A stretch of DNA of 64,000 nucleotides from Hypomyces perniciosus (GCA_008477525.1 SPDT01000007.1:1240001-1304000), one strand, 5' to 3'. Positions 48,582 to 61,700 are shown, numbered from the stretch's first letter. The notes: generated by a model from the sequence alone, not told the origin. Numbers and translations are program-made.

Positions 48582-49915
48582 AATAGTGGATGGGGTCTGT
48601 GGCGGATCGGCTCGTCACGTCATCCGGCGCATACCAGTACGAGGCACCGTTGAGCCGGCGCTGCTGGTCGCCTTGCCGGAGCAGAAAACGGCGGACTCGG
48701 AGAAGGGACGGGATATGCTTGCGCCGTCAGTCCAAGGTCGATTGCCTCTGGTTGGACTGGTTAGAGTGAGGCACTGGTCGGGCGCGCGGCTGATGACCTG
48801 TTCCTCTCTCGTCCGTGTGGTGCGTGTTGCGAGGTGAGCCTGGTGAGGGTCCCGGGTTATTATCGGTTAATACCAAAGGCCGAGGTACGGAGTGAGCCCG
48901 GAGCGTGACTGGGGCACGACGCCGGAGGTGCTGGAGGAGGGCTGAACGCCTGAAAGGCTAAGTGTGCTGATAGCGAGCTGATAGTGAGTTGCTGGCGGGT
49001 CGCCGTGGCGGGTCAGAGCGGAGGTTCGGCCGGGGGCCTCTGAACTGGTGCAACTTGCACCTGCAACACAAGACGGACACGGAGTCCTCCGCAGGTACCT
49101 GCATCAAGTCAACGTTACATGGGTTGATCGCCATATGCCTGTCTGCGAACAAGAGACAACAGCGCTGCTGCTGCACGGCTAGATGTACACCTACTGTAAC
49201 CGCTGCTGTCACTTCTCTCTTTCAAGCGCATCCATGAAGGTACCTACATGCATACATACAGCGTCTGGCGGAACCGCAATGTCGCGTGGGCGGAGAATTT
49301 TTAGGGATGCGTTAGAGGCGGCGGAGACGAGAGAAACAGCGCAGATGGAGACGCTTTCCCAGCGGTTAGAAAGAGAAAAAAACGGGGGCACCGGTCGAAG
49401 GGCATTCAATGCTCTTCTGTTAGTTGTATTAGCCGGCTCACGAGATCTGTAATAGTAGTAGTACTCGTATGTACAGCGAGGTACCTCTGACGTTGCCCGT
49501 TCTTGGGCGCATCAAAGCCACTGTCGCCACTTCAAAGCTTACTCCACCATCGAACATGGCCATGTTTTGCGTGTCCTCCTGGCCTCCATCAATGACACCG
49601 TGCCTCCAACGATAGGTGAGGACTTTTTCGGCGCTTGTTACCATCGGACGCCAATCGGCGTCATTCTACAAGCCTGCCGGGTAAAGGGAAGGGCAGCACT
49701 GCCGTAGGACCATACTGTTACTGTTACTGTTACTAGTGCCTGCCAAACTCTCTCTTGTCTTTGACGTCTTTGCCTGGTTTGCTACCTGTGAAGCAAGTAG
49801 CACGTATACTACTATACTAGTACATTTCATACTTTGTTGGAACATCCAACTCTTCTCTTCCTCCTAAAACAAAAATCTTCCTTTCTTTCTTCTTGATCAG
49901 CATCTTAGTATTTGG
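48582..49915. other. Divergent nag3/dac1 promoter region
   Basis: No gene is supported. The roughly 1.3 kb between two divergent cluster genes is the likely site of shared GlcNAc-dependent control. It contains a TACGGAGT copy near 48894 and three direct copies of TGTTAC near 49715-49732. I cannot identify a specific Ndt80/RON1 binding site. Confidence 0.5.
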
Positions 49916-51426
49916 ATGCCCTACCTACATAGATACCCAGGACGGAAATATGCCCATCGCATTATCCCCTCCGATTCGGCCCAGGAATGGCTTGACCAAT
50001 TCACCAACTGCCGTCTCCTGCGCGGCGATGCGCTCATCAAAGAGGACCTCTGGGTCAGCTCCGTCTCAGGCAAAATCGTCAACAGCCAGTCGGCTTTCTT
50101 CGACGAATTGGTTCTTCCAGATGAAACAATCGACCTTGGCGGCCGGATTGTGTCCCCCGGCATGATCGACGTCCAGCTCAACGGCGCATTTGGCTTCAAC
50201 TTCTCGACGCTGCTCGACGACATGTCAGAATATGGCAAGAAAGTGAGGGAGGTCAACAGGCTGCTCATCCAGACAGGCGTTACATCCTACAATCCCACAA
50301 TCACCAGTCAGAGGCCAGAGCTATATCAGAAGGTGGGTTGGGTTACATGGATTGCGTTGCCTTGCTACTCCATAATGGTGGGGGTGTTCGCTACTCTCAC
50401 GCCACAGACTGACAAGTGGTGACATGCAGGCTCTCCCGTTTCTGGGACCTTCCGGCCATCTGCAGGCCGCCGAGGATGGGGCCGAATCCCTGGGCGCGCA
50501 TTGCGAGGGCCCGTTTCTGAACCCCACGAAGAACGGAGTGCACAACGTCGATGTTCTGATAGAAGCGCATTCGCTTGCGGATCTCGAGGCGTGCTATGGC
50601 AAGGAGAATCTCCACCCCAGGGCTGAGGGCGAGCAGATCCCGATCAAGATGGTGACTGCTGCGCCCGAGCGCGGACAAATGATGAAGCTCATCCCCGAGC
50701 TGACATCAAGAGGGATCATCTACTCTGTGGGGCACTCGGAAGCGACGTATGAGGAGGCGTCAGAAGCCGTTGGCCAGGGCGCAACCATGATCACACATTT
50801 GTTCAATGCGATGCGGCCGCTTCACCACCGAAACCCGGGTATCTTTGGAGTCCTTGGTATTGCCGAGAGCCTCCCCCGGCCCTACTTTGGCATTATCGCC
50901 GACGGCATTCACCTGCATCCGACAACAATCAAGATTGCATTCAATGCACACCCGACGGCTTCATTCTAGTCACAGACGCGATGCACCTGTTGGCTTGCCT
51001 GACGGCGCATACCCGTGGACCAACGGCGACACCACATGCAATATTGTCAAGGTTGGCTCTAAGCTTCTCCTTGAGAACTCGGAGACAATTGCTGGGAGGT
51101 GAGTCAAACTGAATGCTCAGCACCATCCCGTCGCCACCCCGCCAGAGAATAGATATGCTGACTTGATTAACACCAGCTCCATCACCTTACTCGAGTGTGT
51201 CAACAACTTCCTGCAGTGGACCGGAACTGGAATCCCTCATGCTCTCAAATCTGTGACGGCCACTCCGGCTGCCATGTTGGGCCTCGGCGGGGTCAAGGGG
51301 ACACTTGATGCCGGAGCGGACGCCGACCTAGTCATCTTCTCGGAAGACGAGACGCCGGACAAACCCACCAGCCTAGTGTTGGATGAAGTGTGGAAATTCG
51401 GCACTAGAGTTTACCGATCCACTTGA
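49916..51426 (+). CDS. dac1: N-acetylglucosamine-6-phosphate deacetylase, frame broken
   Basis: The exons are 49916-50332, 50430-51098 and 51177-51426. The enzyme removes acetate from GlcNAc-6-P to give glucosamine-6-P, the second step of GlcNAc use. NagA-family landmarks are VSPGMIDVQLNGAFGFNFS, GAHCEGPFLNPTKNG (metal-binding Glu), IYSVGHSEATYEEA and MITHLFNAMRPLHHRNPG, then a C-terminal amidohydrolase part ending GTLDAGADADLVIF. Two single-base losses break the frame: one between NAHP and GFILVTDAMHL (about 50951-50953), the other between MHL and GLPDGAYPW (about 50989-50991). The first sits directly at the catalytic Asp motif. The N-terminus is uncertain: ATG 49916 is in frame, but ATG 49950 (MPIALSPPIRPRNGLT) would give a more family-like start if one more base were missing before QFTNCRLLRG. 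Confidence 0.88.
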
Positions 51427-53150
51427 CGACTCGTAAGGCCATTATGATTACGAGTTGACGATCTGGAGATGGAAGTTTACAGCTCATATTACTTCGTACC
51501 TGTGTACGGAGTATAGTAGCGGGGGACATAGCAGCTTCTGTGAATCTGCTGATGATACAGTGAGCTGATTGATCAGAACCAGCACACATACGGAGTACAA
51601 AGTACGAAGAACCCGAACAGGATGACTTATAGACATGACTTGGAAATATGTAGTATTACGGAGTATGGAAAACTTATTATTAGGCACTTTGTCTTGGACG
51701 TAGAGCATAAGTAAGCATTCACCTAACCAAATACAATCATAAAGATGGTTTGGTTGGTAGCGGCGCATTGAAGAATTTATTCGAGTCCTTTTCACTGGGG
51801 CCGTCATTTATTTCATTAATATATCTTCAACAGTTCGTCATGGGTCGTCTCCTTGAATCGGAAGTCGCTTCACCATGTGCGTGACATGTGAGAGCTCGTG
51901 GTCCGCGGCCTGCGGTGAGTGGCATGCGGAGAGAGGGCTTGGAAATATATTAACAAATACCAATATCTGGGCATTGATTTGTAGGTGAGGGAGCTTCGCA
52001 TCAAGGTCAAACAGGCAGCTCCTTTGAGGAAACAGCTCCGGCAACGGCGCAAAAGCCGGTAGAGCAAGCCACGGCGACTTAGGATTTTGATCCATGGATG
52101 TCAATCAATTGAAGGCGGCGAGCCACCGAAGACTGTTTGAGCACCTAGGCAGCTTGCACAGGCTAGATGCACTTGAGAAAACATGCCCAGTACTGAAATG
52201 GAAGTTGCTTGCAGATAAGCTATCCCTCTGTTCCAGCGCGAGACGTGGGGACTTTGCCATGAATACCATGACCATGGTGGCAACTCAGGTATCGGTACTT
52301 GCATCATCACGGGTCTCTGTCCAAGCCTCTGATTGATTGATGACGGACGGATTGATGGAATTGGGTTGTGGGTGAATAAAAACCACACTCCAGTCAACCT
52401 TCTCCTCATCTTGTCCCTCCTCCTCTTTCTGGGCATCTGCAGTGTGACGGCCCTAGTGTGCTCTTTGGGGCATCTGGCAGCGCCAGAGAGGGGGGTCCCA
52501 CTGCCTGTAGCACCTACCTAGCAGTAACCTAGCAGTGGGCTGTAGGTCCCCCGTACATACTCGTAGGCGTCGAGTCCTGTCATCCCAACTTCCATATCAC
52601 CGGCCAGGCCACACAGCGTCAAGGTTATTACCCCAGAGCTCCGGTTTCCCTGCCACCACCACAAGGACCCCTCCACTTCACGTTAGCAGGCAGCCAATTG
52701 CAGCCGACGCCGGGGGCCGCTGATAAACTCACGGTGGAAACGGTGTCTGCGGATGCTTGACAAACGCCTGGAGCCGAGCCATCAGCCACCAGCCAGCGTC
52801 CACCGTCGCTCGTCCACCCCAGAGACATTTCGGTCCTTTCAGTGGTACGAAGTACTCCCGCGGCTCCTCCATCCAGGCCATCTTTTTGTTTCTTCAGGCC
52901 AGCTTGCGTCGGCTGATCGAACCACCAGCGACGCTGACCGAGAGACGTCTAGGACTGCGAATAATCGTCCTTTTTTTTTTCTCTTCCTCCTTCGCCGCGC
53001 TTTCGATCCTCTCCGCCTTTATCCTTGTCTCTCTTTCTTTCTTTCGCTCTCTCGTTCGCCGCCTCAACACCAGCGACCTCGATCGATTTCTTGTCGCCGC
53101 GCTGACACGGTGCGATTCGATGCGGAGCTGACGCCCGGCTCGACGATGCC
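51427..53150. other. Intergenic, ron1 promoter and leader
   Basis: No gene is supported. Several TACGGAGTA/TACGAAGTA copies occur near 51503, 51590, 51601, 51656 and 52850. From about 52.5 kb the plus strand becomes pyrimidine-rich, with a T run at about 52970-52979, consistent with a long leader for the regulator gene downstream. Confidence 0.55.
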
Positions 53151-54895
53151 ATGGCCGCTTTCAACTCCATGCCGGCCATGTCTGCCGCTTCCGCGGCGCC
53201 CAGCGATGTGATGGGGTTAAATCACGGTCCTGGTCAGCACATCGGCATGGACACCTTTGACCAGGAGCTCAACTTCGACGAGTCTCTACTGTAAGCCTAT
53301 CCCAGCCCTAAAGCCGTGATCGCAATCGCCACTGACCACCACTCACAATGGCTATAGTGACGGCAATGCGCTGGCGCCTCTTCCCTTCACGCCATCCTAC
53401 GATTTCGACAACTTCGCTTCAACGTTTGAGGATCCTTTTTCTTACTCGACGCGGGGCCGTTCGAGCCTGTTTTCCCAATCAAGATGCCGTTAATGACGAG
53501 GCATCGCCCCAGGAGCTTGATACAAGCTGCTGGGCTTCTCTGGACCGATTATGCACGTGACTGTGGTGGACGACACGGGCAAATTTGCCGAGCTGGGCAT
53601 GACTGCGGAACTGTACGGCATGTTTTTCGTCGCCGAAGATGTCTTTGGTGGGGAGACCACGGGCCGACCGCTTGAACTGACATGTTATCGGCGCAACCTG
53701 TGGCAATGCTCCGGACAAATCACCCTGCCCAGAGTGATATCACACATTATCGACGACCAGGGCCGCCAGATACCAATCATAGAACTTTTAACATCCATAA
53801 CAGCGGCGGAATCTATTGAAGGCAAGGCCACGGAAATTATATCTATCCCATGGAAGAGCGCAAACCCGCAGATTGAGGAGACTAAGGTCACGTCGGCACC
53901 GCCCAGCCTTACTTTGGATCTCACAGGTGGCCAGGAACTCGACGCAAATAGAATATCTCTGCCTGTCTCATGGAAGAGGTTGCAATTTAAACATGCAACA
54001 GCCAATAATGGGCGGAGAAAGGGCCTCCAGCAGCATTACGTGGTACAGATTAATTTTCTGGGAAAGACGAAGACGGGCGAGGTGCTCAAGATTGCCGAGA
54101 TTCAGTCTAGTCCCGTTATTGTTCGAGGGCGAAGTCCGCGGAATTTCGATAGCCGGAAGGATGTGCCTCTCTCAGAGAAGAAGGCAGAGAAGAAGAACTC
54201 AGTAAGCTCCGATAATCCGCCTCTGAAGACGGAGCGGGAGAATCCGCCGACCACCGTGTCACGAAATCAGCCCATGGGGGGAAATCCTACGGTATGCTCA
54301 TCGATATTCCGTTCATTTTTCATTGTTCAGGACCGGAACTAATCACCTCTTAGCCTACCAACGAATGGGCGCCGCCCCAGCCTGTGCCTCAACCAAGTCA
54401 AAGCCCACACCCAGCAAAACGGTTGGCCATGTCTCCTACGATCACGAGACCTCCAGTCCCTTCATGGACTGTTGAAACAAGCCCCACGGGGAAAACCGCC
54501 CCGGCGCATCGAAACTCATTCTCCCCGAACAGCTAAACCGCAGTTCCTATAAATCTGTCTCTTCAGAGGATGAAAAGAGCCCTAACAGGTCAAGCGCCGA
54601 GCTTCAGAGTCCGCAGCTGAGTAAAGCTCATCCAATTAATGGTCAAAATACCGGAAACAGTCCTAGCGAAGAGGCCGATCCTCTTTATGAATATTTCCCT
54701 CTTAGTGTGGACGACTGGTAAGATCTACGGAACGTTTGTCGTAAAGTAGCATGAGTGCTGATTCTATCACAGGATGCCACCAGTAGATGCTGTATATCGA
54801 CCACATATCGTCCACCACACCATTACGCGGGACGCCGAACCGAGTTCAAAGCCCAGCAGCTCAGGGGCAAGAAACGCTATTTCGCGGCCGACTAA
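53151..54895 (+). CDS. ron1: Ndt80-like transcription factor RON1, frame broken
   Basis: The exons are 53151-53290, 53358-54291, 54354-54717 and 54773-54895. It is the likely activator of the GlcNAc cluster. The p53-like Ndt80/PhoG DNA-binding domain is evident: HVTVVDDTGKFAELGMTAEL, MFFVAEDVFGGETTGRPLEL, TCYRRNLWQCSGQITLP, then ISLPVSWKRLQFKHATANNG, GLQQHYVVQINFL and SSPVIVRGRSPRNFDSRKDV. This core (about 53550-54170) is open. Five one-base losses are inferred elsewhere: about 53452-53456 (before PFEPVFPIKMPL), 53492 (before DEASPQELD), 53523 (before KLLGFSGPI), 54498-54502 (before KLILPEQLNRSS) and 54862-54866 (before KKRYFAAD and stop). Each restores a continuous, family-like sequence. VIB-1/XprG paralogues share the domain; the cluster position favours RON1. 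Confidence 0.85.
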
Positions 54896-57543
54896 AGGCC
54901 TCATCAATCACCCTAACGCCCCATTTTCTAGGGACATGTTTTTAACGATTTCATGACGCCGTATCCCTTGGATAATTGCGTTTCCATGTATCATATGTCG
55001 GGCGGTTTGTCCTTGCGAATTCCCTCGTTTTGGATTTTTTTTTGGTTCGTTGGACTGCCCAACGACTAGGACAAAGTAGGGGGGGATTATATACCCAGGG
55101 ATTCTTCTTTTGTTTCTTCTTCTTCTTCAATTTCTTGTCGTTTCCCAACAGATTGGATGTTTTGAAAGCACCAAACAAATATAAATACCATTCCCTCCAA
55201 GTTCTTGCCTTGTTGGATGCTGAAATGTTGGGTTGGCATCCATGACTATAACTTACCTGACCCTCGCTTTGGTGTAGATGTTTGGGAGGTTTATCTCAGA
55301 TCGGCCGACGAAGATTTGGTTGAAACCTCGTATGAATCGGACGTGACTTGTATGCGAGATATCGACTTCGATGCTCTGGTTTTGAGTGGGAGGTGGACGC
55401 TGATGATAGAAACCGGCCACGTGTGCTGTTGAGAGGGATGAGGTGGACGGGATGTCAGACTCAAATGTTGACAAGTCTGGCCGAGTTGTTGGGCACTGAT
55501 AAAACTCTGTGTTCTTCGATCGTGGGCTCGAGCAGACATTGAGGGGATGTGCTGCCTTCGGAGGATGTGTATCTTAGGATCGACCGTCGTTGGGTAGAGA
55601 GGAGTATGCCTTGAGAGTCGACGGGGGTATGCTCGTATTAGTAGAATCACATGTTAGTGTATCCCTCTTCCAGAACAGAATCTCAAAATCCATCCCAATG
55701 AGACCAAAACATCGCATGCAGAAACAAACTCGGAAGAAAGAAGTACATGTGACGGGACTATGTAAGGCCAGCTTCTTGTGCAGCCCGACTGGTGCCATCT
55801 TAGGGTGGTAATTACTCCCTCTTCGATGCAATGAAACGTGTTAGTCGCTCAGAAGCTAACCTGTAAGACGGGCGGAACACGTTTTTTTTCAAGAAAAGAA
55901 AAAAAGAAGATCCCAAACACCGTCGGCAACGTCTCCATCAGGGGAGCACAGCATTTGCCCCCCTTGCCATGCTAAAGGCGATCGAAGCAATGTCAAATAT
56001 GGGTACACGATTGCGTGAGCTGGTGTATGTAGTATGCCATGCCACAAGCGTCTGATGTGATGGATGGAGCCCTTCCGGTTCGTCCAAATACTAGGGAGGT
56101 AGAATAAGCTCTGGCCATGGATGTAGTCGTCGCATTGCATTTTCTGATGCAACTACGGGCGGTAGTCCCTATGTTACCACTTAGCATAAGAGTGGATGGA
56201 GGTCGCGACAGAAGAGTCGAGACTGTGGGCATCAAGACTTGTTTGTTGCAATGCCCAAACAAACCCCCAAGAAATTGGACCATTCAGCGATGAAGGTCTG
56301 TCCACGGTGTCCAGGTGGAGTAGAAGTGCTCCATCGTCGCAATGCCATGTCGCCTGAAGCATCGAATTTGTTTCAGTCATACAGTAACGGCGATACTGCC
56401 AGGTAACGTCGCAGCAAGACGAAAAGTTATGCCGTGAGGGCCCACCTTTGCACATATATATGTACCTATGGGTAAATATAATAATACTCCGTTCGAAGTA
56501 CGGAGTAGTACCTAAACCCCGAATCCTGGAAACTCGTGTGTTCGGCCACAGTATTGTGGTAGCAATAGTACTTATAAATTATAATCGGGATGATGCCGAT
56601 GCATGGGTAAATCCGTATAAGGTAAGAATAGGTGACTTGGAAGTCGAGGCTGTTTTTGTAGTTGGTGCAACGAATGATCTGCTCTGTCCAGACCACGCAA
56701 CTTTTGCATTGAAGTTTCCTTCACCAACCCCAAGGACGTGGGATCCGCACCTATATATTCGTAATAATGTTTTAATTTATCTTGGATTCCATTGCCGCAT
56801 CACTTTTCTATACTAGTACTACTAGCATTCTCTAAGGAGTAAGATACGCATCTGTTTCAGGCTAAATGCCAAGCACATGGAGCACCCCACGTTGGGGGAT
56901 GTCAGCCCCCACGAATCCCTCACCGCGGGCGCCCTGTTCATGGAGGTCAGATTATTCAGTAGTAACGACTTGGAGTTTCACCAAGAGTTCTCCTTTCATC
57001 TCAATGATGATGAATCAAATGCCCCATCCGAGGGGGTCATTGGGGGGGTTTGGGGGTCATGGGCGTAATCAATATCCGCCCCGTTTGGCTTACTCTGAAG
57101 GCTCCGCTAGACTGGCCTCACCTTGGCCGCCGAACTATTGGCAATAATAGTGAGCTTTCCAAAAAGGACAAGGATTATCAATAAATAAAGCCTTATCATT
57201 GACGGAAACATTGCTTTGGAATTGAACCAATGGGAACATTTGGTAAATTCATCAGGAGATCCGTTCTTGAATATGCAAGCAGCAGTACTGACTCATTGAA
57301 GAGTAACAAGACAGAAATCACACATCGAAATCGACACTCTTGATTGAAAGATTCATGTACAAATCATTTACATCTTTTTTTGTATGTATTTTGCGGGTTT
57401 TCTTATAATAATTCTGCTTGGTATCTACATGATTCGATCGTCATAACCCATTCTAGTTAGTCCCTATGCCCAAAAATACAACGAGAGAGTGAAAGCGAGA
57501 GCCAACCAATTCTAAAAACTCCAGCTACTGTTTTAACCTTTTT
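54896..57543. other. Long intergenic region
   Basis: No gene is supported in 2.6 kb between convergent ron1 and dam1. The open frames are short and without motifs. Motif copies (CTCCGTTCGAAGTACGGAGTAG) occur near 56487-56508. A 63-codon frame near 56877-57068 has no recognisable family. The GlcNAc permease gene ngt1, which might be expected in such a cluster, is not here. Confidence 0.5.
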
Positions 57544-58762
57544 TTAAGCGGCAATGGCATTCTGCTGCACGGTCTGCTGCTCAGGGTTCGGCGTCAGCCT
57601 GTCAGTAAGATGGGGCTCCGGGATGCGGGACGCCATGCGGTCCGGGATGAGATCCGGTGACACGGACCGGATTGGGTACTCGGGGTCGCCGGGGTGGCCC
57701 GGAGAAGTCGGGATGTGGTGGGCTGTGGGGCCAGGATAGTAGGGGAGGACACCTCGTCTACCTTGGTCAGAGGGATGGGGCCGTTGCCAGTTCGGACCTT
57801 GGAGGGGAGAATCTGTTCGAAACCAGCCTCCTTGGCCACCTTTTCAATGCTCTTGAAGTACTGCGTGGGATCCAAGTCAGCATTGGGGCGCGTCGTGTAT
57901 GTAGGCTAAAGATGATACTTACCTTGACGGTCTTGACCTTGAGCTCGGCTGTGGCGTCCTCATCAACGACAATCATGGGGTGAGGGTGCAGCTGGAGGCT
58001 TGACAGCGTCCACATGTGGTTAACGCCATCCTCGATACACTTCTGCAGAGCGAGCGACTTGCGCTGGCCGATAATGATGACGACAACCTCCCTCGCCTCG
58101 AGGACGGTCTGTACGCCGACAGTCAGGGCCATGCGGGGCACCTTGTTAATGTCGTAGTCGAAGAAGCGAGAATTGGCAAGGATAGTGTCATAGGCCAAGG
58201 TCTTGACACGAGTGCGGCTAGCCAAGCTGGAGCCAGGCTCGTTGAAGGCGATGTGGCCGTCCTCGCCAATGCCGGCGAGGAACAGGTCAATACCGCCAGC
58301 CTTCTTGATAGCATCTTCATAGGCAACGCACTCGGCCTCAAGGTTGGGCGCATTGCCGTTGAGGATGTGGACGTTGGAAGGGTGGATGTTTACATGAGAG
58401 AAGAAGTGCTTCCACATGAAGCTGTGATAGGACTCGGAATGGTCGCGGGGGATACCCACATACTCATCCATATTGAAGGTGATGACATTCTCAAAGGAGA
58501 CCTGGCCATGGCAAGTTACTAGTCAGCTACGACACACACACTCTACTCCTGTGTATTTGATGACATAGAATGTAGTGCTCACCTCGCCGGCCTTGTACTT
58601 GTCAACCAAGATCTTGTAGACACCTAGGGGGCTGGATCCGGTAGGCAGACCAAGAACGAAGGGGTTCTCGGCGCTGGGGCGGAAGGCATTGATGCGGTCG
58701 ACAACGTAGTTGGCGACATAGCTGCTGGCAGCAGTGGCATCGTCACGGATAATCAACCGCAT
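57544..58762 (-). CDS. dam1: Glucosamine-6-phosphate deaminase, C-terminal tail frame broken
   Basis: The exons are 58762-58583, 58501-57923 and 57860-57544. It converts glucosamine-6-P to fructose-6-P and ammonia, linking GlcNAc catabolism to glycolysis. The catalytic domain is intact: [19 protein letters not shown] (phosphate-binding turn), [44 protein letters not shown] (active-site Asp and His) and [13 protein letters not shown]. Exon 3 begins [25 protein letters not shown]. In the non-catalytic tail the frame appears to lose one base at about 57749-57753. The shifted frame gives a Pro-rich tail ending [23 protein letters not shown] with a stop at 57544, while the unshifted frame stops at 57594. 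Since only the tail is touched, activity may be retained. Confidence 0.9.
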
Positions 58763-61700
58763 GATGATGATAGGACCGGGAGAGGTTTAGTGTGGATGGG
58801 TGTGAAGAGAGAACGAGGGCAGAAGCTCTGGGGACTCTCAGGCTAGGAAAGCAGATGAAGATAGATGATAGGTAGGTTGGTATTGGTGATGCTTGCTCGA
58901 TCGATTATCCAAACAGCAGAGTTTTGATGATTCGAGGATTCAAAGAGGGGAGAGCTTGGAAGAGGAGGAGAGGAAACAACTCGATGACTTAAGGCTATGA
59001 GGGGAAGAGGAGGGGCGTTCCAACAGGTAACGAAACACTGGGTTCCTGAACCGGGAGGTGTCCAGAAAGAACATTGAAAGTACAAGGAGGTACATGGACA
59101 TCGACCGTGGGAAGAAGTGGACGACTGATTCGCGCCCGGGATTGGCCCATGTCTGGGTAGCAGTGCTTCGACTGGGACGTAAGAGTCCAATAGCGCACCG
59201 GTACACACATGGTGGCCATGACTACGACGTTCTTAGTAGGCTTGCGTGCAGTCAATCGTCCATGCTGAGAACATGGGACGTGGAATATGGTGCCAGTCCA
59301 GTGTCATCTGTGATCCATCTGAGCGGCAAAACGCCAAAAGGCATGATGATGTCGAACGGGTCGGTCGGGTGGGGATGTGTAAATGTGGGACTGGAACCGA
59401 TGGCTGGCCAGATGGCCCATGGATGGCTCATGGATGGCTCATGGGAGGGCCCATGCCATGGCCTATGGGTGCAAAAAAATCGATGGAACGTCACTGCATA
59501 CTTCCATGCATCGCCAAGTTCTTTGCCTCCAGCTGACCGAGCCAGCCGAGCCAACAAAACGGCGTTCGACGGCCCCGCCCTGCCCATCTAACTAACCATC
59601 GCCTATTTTTTCGATGGTCCGGGTCAGGAGCAAAGCAAAGCAGGGAGGCGGCCCAAAAACAAAGTTGGCCTGGCCTGGCCCATCCGTCCGTCCGTCCGTT
59701 GCATGTCATGCCATGCCATGTGGTTATTGCAGCGGGACATGGAGTACCTAGGTAGTAGTAATATTTTAGGGAGGCACTTACAAGTACGAGTACTACTACG
59801 GAGTACGGAGTATTACTGCTAATACTACTACTGTCCGTAGGGAAATTGAGCCGAGTACTCCGAAATCATCAGTCGGTTAAATAAATAACGTCCAGTACTA
59901 AACCTTTGCAAATAATAAACTTCAACCAGACAGACGATGAATCGTGCGTATTACTTCGTAGCCCAGTGGTAAATGCCGGATCGGTGACAGACGGAGGCGT
60001 CGTAACATCGCATCGGAATGCAACTAAGGTAGTTCGTCATTGGTCCGTTGGCTGATGGAAAGCAAAAATGGTCGGTCCGTTTTAAAGGTTGTAGTAGCAG
60101 CAGCTTCTGTCTGTTGTTGCTCTGCACGGCACGGCACGGCCTGCCGTCATGAGCCTCGTATCGTGCGCGCTTCTCTCATACGTCTCATCCGTGGTCTCGG
60201 CATGACCTGGCGTGCAGCATCATGAAGCGCGGGGCTTCGAATTGATGAGGGGATTGATGGCAGGTCCAGGTACCACTTCGTAGTCGTAGTCGTAGTCGCA
60301 GTCGCACTCATACTCATAGGCTGCGGGAAACGTTCCGGCTTGTCTCAGATCAGATGAACTCATGTAGGACAATACGAGTAATGTCACAATCTTATTCGCT
60401 TCGTTTCTCCCAAGACATCGAGGGTTGGCCGAATTTATGAATGAATGCACGGGTAATACCCCATCACTTAGACGCGCTTATGCAGATTTCACTTGACGAG
60501 CCACACACACACATATCCAGCTTCTCCAATAATGCGGATGCCATGGGGTAGTATCAGTGCTAGTCTATCTCAATTCCAGATGCCTTCCCTCCTCGGATCT
60601 CAACATCGAATACAGGGGATGTTGATGAATGCCGGCCGACTTCATCTATCTATGTCCGCGCTGGGTTAGGCATTCAGGACTAAGGCAGGTTTGGGCGAGG
60701 CGTGGTGTTTGATGATTGGAGTTTGTTGGTAGGTAGTGTTGCATCGCGATGGGACCATTTGACTGCTGGCTTGAACCTCCTCCTAATGATTCTCGTGACC
60801 ATCCACCAAGTGATAGGCGGCTCTATGCCCAACAACAGCAAGTGGTATGTACGAGTATGTATGTAGTAGGAGCAGTACTCCGTAGCAGCAGTACTCCGTA
60901 GCAGCATCACTCGCGGGCCATGGCGTAGGTGAGGGCATTCGGCCCTTGGCAAATGGTCCTTAACCCGGTAAAATAGCACCACCTGACAGAACCTCCCAAC
61001 CTTTCCCCAATATGGAAATTTGGCAACAAAGACAATATCGGCGGCGAGTTGCGCCACGCATATCATTCATCCATATTCGGAATGCACCTTGTGTGTGTGT
61101 GTGTGTGCACCATCTTGGCCAGGCTTTTTCGGGGGCTGCCACCCCCAGCAATCCAGTAGTAGCAGTAATAACCCAGTAACCCAGTAACCCAGTAACCCAG
61201 TAATACTAACCACCCACGCTACCTACCCACTTGCCACAGCCTCCGCCGCAACGTTACAACACCAAAAGCCTCATCAACGCACCGCGTTTCTTATGTGTAT
61301 GCAATTTGGCTGCGGTTGCTTGCTTGCCTGCTTGCCTGCCGGCTGACTGGCCCTTTGGCTCACAAGCCCCCTGTTTCTTGCACTTGCACCCGCAGAGCAT
61401 CTACGACTATCTCCCTTCCCTGTGGGACCCTTTTACCCGTCCCCTCTTGGCGCGCTTCTCCCCAATGTGCGCCCTGCCGATGTGACCCCCATCTCAACCA
61501 TCCCATTTTTTTCTCGTTCCCTTTCTCGTGCTCGTGTATGGGCCACGGATGCTTGTTGTTGCTTGACCAGTCCATTTCCTGATGACAACTGTCACCCATG
61601 CCTCGGCGGCCCAGACAACAGCAGCAGCCCAGACAGCTAGCGATGCCCTGTAACCCTTGAAGGCATACGCGTTACCTGTCCGTCCCATCTTGGTGTTTGC

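Noticed and set aside
56448..57147. Short frames between ron1 and dam1
   Set aside because: No similarity to a transporter or other known family; composition as in neighbouring non-coding DNA.
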